Of a stretch of 64,000 nucleotides of DNA, positions 7,933 to 15,095 are shown piece after piece (positions within the stretch are counted from its first letter, which is position 1; each line of letters starts with the position of its first letter). A program made the translations under genes and the position numbers. This DNA is from Paenibacillus sp. PastM-3 (GTDB lineage Bacteria; Bacillota; Bacilli; Paenibacillales; Paenibacillaceae). The notes under the pieces are model-generated. The model was not told the DNA's origin and did no database searches. It saw only the letters and a program-made list of their open reading frames with translations. The DNA is taken from contig NZ_JARXXP010000010.1 in the NCBI RefSeq assembly GCF_029893965.1, forward strand, positions 124,001 through 188,000, written 5' to 3'.

Positions 7933-10900
7933 TTACTCCGCTCCGGCAGTGCTCTCTGCACCAGCACCGTTTGTGCCGGATTCGCCAGTGCTTGTCTCAC
8001 CTGCTGGATTGCTTCCGCCGGCATTGTTACCAGTGTTATTGGTACCAGCTGAAGCGTCAGGCGTGGCCTCAGCTGTGGCGGAAGGCTGTGCTGCCGGAGA
8101 TGTGGTCACCCCCGCCGCAGGAGCAGGCTGAACAATCAGCTTGTACTCACCGGCCGTAATCATGCTGCCAGCGGCCAGTGCCGCGCCCTGCTCCAGGTCA
8201 ACGATGACCTGGTACAGCGCAGCATCCGGCTGGCCGGATGACGGCGGCGAAGAGACGGACTCGCCTCCGTCTCCTGTTCCGGTACCCGCGTTGCCGTCCG
8301 TCCCGGTACCCGCGTTGTCCGCCGCGCCGCCGTCCGTACTAGAGCCCGCGTTGCCCGACGCGCCGCCGTCCGTACCAGAGCCTGCTGCATCCGTGGCGGC
8401 GGCTCCCGGTTCCGGTGACGCCACGAGGCAGTTGCCCGTCGTCGCAACAACATCATACATGTCCGTCACCTCATCCCCGGACATGAGCCCGATCTCCGCC
8501 GGCTTAAAGGCGGAACACTCTGCGGCATCCTCAAAGGTGAACACCAACCGGGTGCCGGCTGTCCCGCCGCTGCCAAGCATAGCGGTAACCGTCGAGGCAC
8601 CGCCGGCCCCGGAGCCATTCTCCGGCTGTGCCGTATCGGCAGGGTCCGGCCGCAGCAGGCTGACCGCTATAATGACCGCGATGATCACGAGCCCCAGAAC
8701 GGAGCCGCTGATCAGGAGTTGAAATCGGCTGCGGCTGACCCACCGCGCCAGCGGTGAAGCCAGCTTGCCGCGGGCTTCATTGTAGACATTCTGCAGCGCC
8801 GGGCCTGCGGCAGCTGCATAGCTTTTGCGGAAATCACGGCTCTTGAACGCTTCACGGTCCTTGTTCATGAAATACTTCAGAATGGCCCGTTTATATCCCG
8901 GCCACAGCTTTTTATTCGAGACTGTGAACAGCCGGCTGCCCTGCGACCAGTCGAAGAAACGGTACACCGTCTCCTTATCTCCGCCCGCCTTGCGCACAAC
9001 CAGCTCCAGCAAAGCCTCATAATCCAGCGGCCCGTCTTCACGCTCACTGATGTGATAGAATGCCAGCGGCAGACGCTCAAACGGCTCCGCACTGCGCATA
9101 TCCTTCAGCCAGCGCCGTCCAAGCAGCTGCACATCGTCCAGCTCACGCGGCGCAAGTCCGGCAAAAATCCGCTCATCCGGCTTCTCCTCGCCAAACCAGC
9201 GGTAGGCGGCCTGCAGGGCATTCGCCTTGCGTCTGCTGATGGAATCCAGCGGCGGCTGCCAGTCCTCAGCATCGCGGTAACGCAGGAACGAAATATCCAG
9301 CAGCTGCTCCAGCGTCAGCTCGTCCAGATCAACACGGCTGAGCAAAAAACGGTCTGCCGCATCCGCAAGCTCCAGCAGCAGCGACATCGCCTCCGGATAG
9401 AGGCCGCTGCCTCTGCGCCGTTCTTTTTCGGCTTTCTCGACAAAATCATGGGCTGCCGCTACGGCAGCCACAGGATTGTTGTCCCCGGCCAGCTTTTCCA
9501 GCAGATATTCTTTGATCATATCCCGGGCAAAGGACTGCTGCAGCACCTCCGGCAATGACCGCCCCCAATGGAATACGAAGCGCATAACCTCCCTTGAATC
9601 AGCCGCAGCAGCCAGCCGGGATTCCATATATGGCTCCAGCAGCTGTCTGCGGAATACTGGCTGGCCAAGCACTTTTTTGAAAAAAGCTGCACTCAGCCCG
9701 TCATTGCTCTCGATAATGCCATAAGCTGCAGCCAGCACATCCTCCCGTCCCGCAGCCGGACAGTTCAGCATGCCGTTGATGAAATAATCGACGATTTTGC
9801 CGCGGTAATTATGACCCTCCAGCACAAAGTACTCCTTAAACTGCTCCAGCACCTCAGGCTGGGGAATCCCGCGCTGCCGGATGGCATCATACTCACGGTC
9901 GAAGCGCTCCAGGAACAGATCATTCAGCCGTACCCGTGACTCCAGTGCTCCCCGGGGCTTAAGGTAGGACAACAGACCGCTGAGCACAGCGATTTTATTG
10001 TCCGCGTACGACTGCTCATCCCCCTGCTCAATCTCATAAAAGACCGCCAGCTCGTTGTAAACCGCCAGCTGCAGCTTGCGATCAACCCCTTCACCTGTCA
10101 GCAGGGAATCGGCAAAACGGGCATAATCCTCCATGCTGCCCTTCCGGTTAAGCGTCTTCCAGACAAGCTCGGCAAAAGGCTGGCGCGTTCCGCCAAAATC
10201 AGTATTCAGCATCCGGCCGGAGGCCAGATCGAACACATAATCCTTCTCGATATTGCGGTCCCCGGGACGCAGCGAGCCTTTTTCCACAAAGGTCAGATGG
10301 ATATATTTGCGGCTCTGCGGCTCATTCGCATACGTAATCACGCCCAGTCTGCGGCGGAAATCATACGGCAGCACACTGAACAGGACCTCCGTCAGCTCTG
10401 CGGCACGCCGTGACACCTCGCTGATCGGCACATCAAGCGCAATGTAGATTTTTTTCTTCCCGGCTACGGAGAGCATAACCGCCTGCAGCAGGGCCTTGAA
10501 CGTTTCTTCGGTAAAACCGAGCGTGCGCAGCACCGTCAGCGGGTCAGGCCGGCTTTCGCGCTGCCGCACAGGGATTTGGTCCAGCTCCGGCAATGTTCCC
10601 CCTGGCTCACCTTCATGACTGACGGCAAAGTCTGCATGCAGCCAGTCCCCGTAATGCTCCACAATCTCCTCCGAGCGGATCGGCGGCACAATAAAGTTAT
10701 GGGCGAAAAAAGCGCTCCGCTGCCCCGTAAAATCAGCCGCCAGGTAGCGGCTCTGCCCAATTACGGTATCGTTCGTCTCCGTATGGAACAGATGCAGCGC
10801 AGCTGGATAAATCTCCTCATTCTTCTCGCCGCGTGCCGAAAGCTCAGCCGGAGCATCGTAGACGCAGAAGGGATGGAGAATTTTTTTGACAAAATTATGA

Positions 10901-11013
10901 TCCAGACTGTCCGATTTCGCTACCGTATCGAAGCCCTCGGTTGCCCGGTAAACCCCGCGCCGCTCGCGGGTGTACATCTGCTGGGTGATGCCGGACCCTG
11001 AAAATCTGTTCAC
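7933..11013 (-). CDS. GTPase-associated protein (GAP1-N-like), membrane-anchored, 1026 aa
   Basis: The start is a GTG whose GTGA overlaps the stop of the GTPase gene upstream, indicating translational coupling. Residues 1-180 carry conserved-looking blocks (YTRERRGVYRATEGFD, LHPFCVYDAP, ADFTGQRSAFFAHNF) that I recall from the N-terminal domain of GTPase-associated protein 1 families, which occur beside zinc-ribbon 'double-GTPase' genes. Residues 180-760 are mostly helical with no motif I can name. A single transmembrane segment follows (about 768-790, LGLVIIAVIIAVSLL). The last ~235 residues are Gly/Ala/Thr/Asp-rich repeats, probably outside the cell. The topology is therefore a large cytosolic part with a low-complexity external tail. 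It is the last gene of the operon, followed by a strong terminator. I infer that it couples the GTPase to the membrane; the exact activity is unknown. Confidence 0.7.
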   Translation of the reverse strand: MNRFSGSGITQQMYTRERRGVYRATEGFDTVAKSDSLDHNFVKKILHPFCVYDAPAELSARGEKNEEIYPAALHLFHTETNDTVIGQSRYLAADFTGQRSAFFAHNFIVPPIRSEEIVEHYGDWLHADFAVSHEGEPGGTLPELDQIPVRQRESRPDPLTVLRTLGFTEETFKALLQAVMLSVAGKKKIYIALDVPISEVSRRAAELTEVLFSVLPYDFRRRLGVITYANEPQSRKYIHLTFVEKGSLRPGDRNIEKDYVFDLASGRMLNTDFGGTRQPFAELVWKTLNRKGSMEDYARFADSLLTGEGVDRKLQLAVYNELAVFYEIEQGDEQSYADNKIAVLSGLLSYLKPRGALESRVRLNDLFLERFDREYDAIRQRGIPQPEVLEQFKEYFVLEGHNYRGKIVDYFINGMLNCPAAGREDVLAAAYGIIESNDGLSAAFFKKVLGQPVFRRQLLEPYMESRLAAAADSREVMRFVFHWGRSLPEVLQQSFARDMIKEYLLEKLAGDNNPVAAVAAAHDFVEKAEKERRRGSGLYPEAMSLLLELADAADRFLLSRVDLDELTLEQLLDISFLRYRDAEDWQPPLDSISRRKANALQAAYRWFGEEKPDERIFAGLAPRELDDVQLLGRRWLKDMRSAEPFERLPLAFYHISEREDGPLDYEALLELVVRKAGGDKETVYRFFDWSQGSRLFTVSNKKLWPGYKRAILKYFMNKDREAFKSRDFRKSYAAAAGPALQNVYNEARGKLASPLARWVSRSRFQLLISGSVLGLVIIAVIIAVSLLRPDPADTAQPENGSGAGGASTVTAMLGSGGTAGTRLVFTFEDAAECSAFKPAEIGLMSGDEVTDMYDVVATTGNCLVASPEPGAAATDAAGSGTDGGASGNAGSSTDGGAADNAGTGTDGNAGTGTGDGGESVSSPPSSGQPDAALYQVIVDLEQGAALAAGSMITAGEYKLIVQPAPAAGVTTSPAAQPSATAEATPDASAGTNNTGNNAGGSNPAGETSTGESGTNGAGAESTAGAE

Positions 11014-12272
11014 GGCCCGTCGCTCCCCTCAATATAATTCAGCTTATGCAGCAGCCAGATAAAAGGCTCGTCCACACGGATCGGGCTGACCACACCCTCT
11101 ATCCTCTGATTGACCGGATTGCTGCCCAGCGCAGACACGGCGAAATACCCCGTATTGGCAAAATAAACATCCATCGTATCCTTAAACGGGCGGTCCACCT
11201 TCTCGATGAAGCGGCGGATTTCTCCGTCGATGTTATGATATTCGTCCAGGTTCAGCGTTTTGCGGTGCACATAGTTATTAAAAACATTGCTGTTCGACTT
11301 GATATAATCGCCGTCCTCATCCTTGAGCGAATGCAGCATATCGCTTTTGGTCAGCACGACCGCTGTCGGGATGGAGGTTTTGCTCTTCTCCTGATAAGCG
11401 ATAAAATCGCCGAACATCGTCAGCACCACATCGCGCGGCTCATCATACTGCGATACCCACTCGCCGGGCTTGTCGCCGTAGTTGATGCGGATCTTCTCAC
11501 GGATGGAGCGGATCTGCAGCGGATCGACCATGAACAGGATACCCGCCGAGTTTTTGATATGCTGGCCGTGTAGCCCGAGATAATCCTGATCGACCATGCC
11601 TTCGCCGGCAACATCGAAGAACACCAGTGTCAGCGGCGGCTTGCTCTCATCCTTGAAGACAAACTGGAAGATGAACGGCTCCTGCATTTTTTCCTTCTGG
11701 GTCGAGGCCAGCAGATCGCCGCGCTCAAACAGCGGTTCTTCGTACAGCGTGCGGAACTTGCGGCTGATCTCGGCATTCAGCGGCATGCAGGCTGCGTCAA
11801 AATGCCCCGCCGTCGTATGCTGCAGCGTATGGATCAGCGAGGTCATATACACCGACTTCCCTACCTGGGAAGCGCCGATGATGGAGATAATATTGCTCGG
11901 CACCTTGCCCGCGGTTACAGGCAGCTCATTATGGCAGGCCGGGCAGAGCCGTCTGCGCGTCAGCACCCCGTAGCGGTCGGTGAGCCCGGTCAGCACATGA
12001 TCCGTGTAATGGTGGTATTCTTCCGGAATGTCAGCCGGATTCAGAATGGCCTCCATATCATCCACCGTATCGAGCCCGAAGCGCTCGCGGTACTTGTTGA
12101 GGGCATCATCCTCGCCCAGTGCGTAATTCTCATCATCCTCACGGCTGTGCATGGCCCGGAAAACGACTTCCTCCGGCTGGAATTTCGTGAAGCAGTAAGG
12201 GCACACAATATCATAAAAAAGCGGCCGCGGCTGCGGCTGGTTTTTCTTCATAAAGCGGCTGAAAAAAGACAT
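11010..12272 (-). CDS. Zinc-ribbon GTPase (double-GTPase/DO-GTPase-like), 420 aa
   Basis: A cytosolic P-loop protein. CPYC at residues 24-27 and CPAC at 110-113 form a probable four-cysteine zinc site around an acidic insert. The phosphate loop is GASQVGKS (133-140), the Walker B/G3 region is FFDVAGEG (D220), and the base-specificity motif is TKSD (308-311), so guanine binding is likely. This layout matches the DO-GTPase families I recall as partners of GAP1 proteins. The gene starts at ATG 12272 behind GGAGG and shares GTGA with the GAP1-like gene downstream, so the two products are probably made in fixed ratio. The zinc ribbon is split by about 80 residues, which is unusual and may serve as a binding platform. 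The substrate beyond GTP and any partner are inferred only from gene order. Confidence 0.8.
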   Translation of the reverse strand: MSFFSRFMKKNQPQPRPLFYDIVCPYCFTKFQPEEVVFRAMHSREDDENYALGEDDALNKYRERFGLDTVDDMEAILNPADIPEEYHHYTDHVLTGLTDRYGVLTRRRLCPACHNELPVTAGKVPSNIISIIGASQVGKSVYMTSLIHTLQHTTAGHFDAACMPLNAEISRKFRTLYEEPLFERGDLLASTQKEKMQEPFIFQFVFKDESKPPLTLVFFDVAGEGMVDQDYLGLHGQHIKNSAGILFMVDPLQIRSIREKIRINYGDKPGEWVSQYDEPRDVVLTMFGDFIAYQEKSKTSIPTAVVLTKSDMLHSLKDEDGDYIKSNSNVFNNYVHRKTLNLDEYHNIDGEIRRFIEKVDRPFKDTMDVYFANTGYFAVSALGSNPVNQRIEGVVSPIRVDEPFIWLLHKLNYIEGSDGP

Positions 12273-12355
12273 TTCTTTTCCTCCCAGCGTTTTGTCGTTG
12301 TCTGAGCGTTACTTCTTGTTGGCCATTCGTTATGGGGCTATGCGCTGCTCTGTAC

Positions 12356-12544
12356 CTTAACGGCACTTTGTACAACTATTTTACCTGTCAGAACGGCTTT
12401 TTACCTTTTAGCTGCACTTTGTACACTTATATCAGCCAGTTTAGCCCCTTTTCGGGGAAATCTCCTGATCTGGCTGCAAAAAGTGCAGCTAAAGCCTGTT
12501 CCAGCAATAAATCCGAGCCTTTAGCTGCATAAAGTACACTTATT
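12356..12544. repeat. Intergenic repeat family B (four units)
   Basis: Units related to TTTAGCTGCACTTTGTACACTTAT lie at about 12356-12380, 12407-12432, 12476-12494 (inverted, partial) and 12519-12544. The last unit supplies the stop codon of the gene ending at 12540, so the repeat arose or inserted at the very 3' end of a coding region. Confidence 0.75.
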
Positions 12545-13175
12545 CCGGCACCAGCTCGTAATACTGCCCGTACTTCCGCCCGTCGGTGAAAAAAATCCGC
12601 ACAAAGTCTTCTTTACCGATCTCGATCGGCGGCAGCGTGTTCCGTCCGGCGGCGAAATCCTGCACGAACGGGAACAGCACGCCGTCCTCCCTGGAAGCCG
12701 GGTACCCGCCTCTTTTTTTGACATAGCAGAGTACATCCTTCGGCACCGGCACTTCGGCGGTAATCGTCATATGTACTGTTTTTTGCTTGCCGAATATCGT
12801 TTTCTTCTGGCTTACTGAATAATAAATTCTGGCCTTGCCGGCACTGACTGTAATCTCGTTAGAACGGTCCGGCTGCCTGATGAGCAGTGTCTCACCGTTA
12901 TCGTTAATCCGGGCATATATGGTATAGACCACCAGGCCGATATCATCCATCCGGTCCCGGTAGCCGTTGTTCGCTTTGTATTCCTCGCGGGTGTACAGCT
13001 TCATGCCGGAAGGCGGAAGCTCCCCCCGGCCTGGGCCCTCCGCTGTTCCTTTGTGGATGCAGACCGCCTGTACGCCGTCCGGCCATCGCCATCTCAGCGT
13101 ACAGAACCGGTCCTCCACCCGGGCAGTCACTTCCGTAATGGCCTGTGCAGGGGGAGTTTCTTCGGCGTACCTCAT
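12540..13175 (-). CDS. Small beta-rich protein of the tubulin/vWA locus, 211 aa
   Basis: I do not recognise a catalytic family. The protein has no signal peptide or membrane segment, so it should be cytosolic. The sequence alternates hydrophobic and polar residues in strand-like stretches (VTARVEDRFCTLRWRWP near residue 20, GLVVYTIYARI near 85, TVHMTITAEVPVP near 130), suggesting two immunoglobulin or FN3-like beta domains. It starts at ATG 13175 behind AAAGGAG and lies between the polytopic vWA gene and the zinc-ribbon GTPase gene in the same direction. An adaptor role within the complex is a guess from position alone. Its final codon and stop fall in an intergenic repeat unit. Confidence 0.65.
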   Translation of the reverse strand: MRYAEETPPAQAITEVTARVEDRFCTLRWRWPDGVQAVCIHKGTAEGPGRGELPPSGMKLYTREEYKANNGYRDRMDDIGLVVYTIYARINDNGETLLIRQPDRSNEITVSAGKARIYYSVSQKKTIFGKQKTVHMTITAEVPVPKDVLCYVKKRGGYPASREDGVLFPFVQDFAAGRNTLPPIEIGKEDFVRIFFTDGRKYGQYYELVPE

Positions 13176-13227
13176 GACTGTATGCTCCTTTCACCTGTTC
13201 ATTAACTTTAGCTGGTGCTGACGGGCC

Positions 13228-14505
13228 TTAAAAGCCTTTGCTGTTCCTGTTTCTGCGCGGAGAATGAAACCCTTCGGAACCGGATGCTGCGGCTGCCGCC
13301 TCTCTTCTCCCCCGGCGGGACAGCCGTCCTTCACCGACCGGTACCACATAAGTAAAGAGTGAAATAATAGCCGCTAGCACCAGTACAGCGCTCAGCCGGA
13401 CCAGCGTATCGCCGACGGAATGGCCGTCAAGCCCGAATTCGAGAATCAGACCGGCACACAGGCCGGCTGCCCAGCCGCCGATACCGAAGCTTTTGGCCAA
13501 ATGCCGGTTATCAAAAATAATGCCAAGCCCAATCCCAAGCGCAGTACCCACCAGCATCAGCGCCAGAATCCGCACAACTGCATAATAGGGACTGTCTGCC
13601 GTAGCATCGCTGCGCTCTGTGAGCAGGGTGCGGTCGCCCAGCCGGTCATAGATCTGCTGGAATACCTCACCCAGACGGCCCGCATCAGTAACATCGTAAT
13701 ACTGTCCGCCTGTAACAGTGGCAATATCCTGCAGCAGAAGGGAGCCGGATTTGTCATCAAGCGCAAGCCCGATGGTGTTAACCGCAATCCCGCGGCTTAT
13801 ATACTCATTCAATTCAGTAGATGTATCAAACTGGCTGAAGCCGTCTGAGAGCATAATGACCATGGCACCCCGGCTTGCTTCTCCGTCACTGCTGATTACA
13901 TTCATTGCCTCAGTCAGAGCGCCGCTGATATTTGTACCGCCTTCAGTCGTCTGGAGGTTGCTGATAACCTCGGATACCTGTTCGCGGTTATCCGTACTCC
14001 GCAGGGAGATCAACGGCTGGACAACCGAAGCATTCTCGCTGAAGGTTACTACAGCAACCTGATTGTCTTTATCCATCTGCTGTACCAGCGATCTGGCAGC
14101 GGCGTACCGGCTGTTGTCCGGATCACTCTGCTGCATGCTGCCGGAGTCATCAATGACCATAACGACGTTTTTGACCGTTTTGATGCCGCCGAAGTTCAGC
14201 TCATATACAAACTCCATCAGTGAGCCGAGGCCAAACAGTATCACTACAGTCAAAGGCAGCAGCTTCCACGACAGCCCCAGATAGCGCTGCTTCCACGACA
14301 AGCCGTTCAGCCGCGGGGAGATCATCTCAGCCAGCAGTGCCCCCAGTCCGATACCAAGCGCCACTATGGCGAAATAGATGCCGACAATCAGGATTGACGG
14401 CAGATCATAAGGCCTGCTGCCCAGCAGCAGCTCTCCAAGCACAAAAGCTATGCCGCCGCCAAGCAGGCTGAAACACAATAAAAGCAGATTGATTTTCCGC
14501 TGCAT
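13228..14505 (-). CDS. Polytopic membrane protein with an extracytoplasmic vWA domain, 425 aa
   Basis: Three hydrophobic segments (about 8-28, 38-60, 82-102) precede a von Willebrand A domain. Its metal-ion-dependent adhesion site is intact: DDSGS at 119-123, a TN in the EGGTNISGAL loop, and MLSDG further on. Three more membrane segments follow (about 318-340, 347-365, 372-392), then a cytosolic tail rich in Arg and Ser. By the positive-inside rule the vWA domain faces outward. vWA domains with intact metal sites bind ligands or partner proteins. The gene follows a ~590-base repeat-containing gap and is followed by the small beta-rich gene. It is one of two vWA genes in the operon. The function is inferred to be sensing or adhesion coupled to the cytosolic GTPases. 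Confidence 0.85.
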   Translation of the reverse strand: MQRKINLLLLCFSLLGGGIAFVLGELLLGSRPYDLPSILIVGIYFAIVALGIGLGALLAEMISPRLNGLSWKQRYLGLSWKLLPLTVVILFGLGSLMEFVYELNFGGIKTVKNVVMVIDDSGSMQQSDPDNSRYAAARSLVQQMDKDNQVAVVTFSENASVVQPLISLRSTDNREQVSEVISNLQTTEGGTNISGALTEAMNVISSDGEASRGAMVIMLSDGFSQFDTSTELNEYISRGIAVNTIGLALDDKSGSLLLQDIATVTGGQYYDVTDAGRLGEVFQQIYDRLGDRTLLTERSDATADSPYYAVVRILALMLVGTALGIGLGIIFDNRHLAKSFGIGGWAAGLCAGLILEFGLDGHSVGDTLVRLSAVLVLAAIISLFTYVVPVGEGRLSRRGRREAAAAASGSEGFHSPRRNRNSKGF

Positions 14506-14843
14506 CCATCCTCATCCTTTCAGGAACAACTATTGTTATATTTATACGTTGCGGAGCACAGCCAGCCTGTTATCCTCTTGGACGTGTGTTCCCTGGCGAA
14601 GTAGGCGGCGGAAAAACTCCCTTGCAGATAACAACTGGCGGGCCGGCTGAAATCAGAGGCATTTTTGACTCTCATTCGGGCCGTTTGCCTTTCCTTATCA
14701 GTCCGGAGTATGCCCGGGCTAGCTGCAACACCCCAGATTGGAATGTCTGCAACTTCCTTCCCAGCAAATTTTCGCCACAGCCACCGATTAATCGATACAT
14801 TCACGTATACGGCAAAAACAGAACAAACTACCTTAGCATTTTA

Positions 14844-14932
14844 GCAGTTCGGCAGTTCAGCAGTTCAGCAGTTCAGCATTTCAGAGCTTCGAAAGTTCAG
14901 CATTCGGCATTCAGCATTCGGCATTCAGCATT
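14844..14932. repeat. Tandem repeats GCAGTTCA x4 and GCATTCR x4
   Basis: Four 8-bp units run 14844-14875 (first copy ends CG, the rest CA). Four 7-bp units (GCATTCG and GCATTCA alternating) run 14900-14927. Both are simple slippage-type repeats of a similar sequence. Confidence 0.85.
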
Positions 14933-15007
14933 TCTCTTCATTTCAGAATCTTAGCTTTTTACACCCTTAACACTTCAGTATACTTAGCACCTCAATATCA
15001 TACCTCT

Positions 15008-15053
15008 AGCGCAACAATCCCACAGCGCAACAATCCCGCAGCGCAACAGCACC
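15008..15053. repeat. 16-bp tandem repeat AGCGCAACAATCCCRC, about 2.5 copies
   Basis: Copies lie at 15008-15023 and 15024-15039, with a partial third from 15040. Confidence 0.85.
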
Positions 15054-15095
15054 TCAGTGGCCTACCTTAGGGGTAGCCTTCCCCAGCCTCATTAC

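Larger units (their letters stand above)
14506..15095. other. Gene-free gap within the operon, carrying short tandem repeats
   Basis: No supportable gene is present. The notable content is three tandem repeat patches (listed separately) between 14844 and 15050. The bases just upstream of the vWA gene (TATAAATATAAC on the minus strand near 14540) are AT-rich and could hold an internal promoter. The rest shows nothing I can name. Confidence 0.6.
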
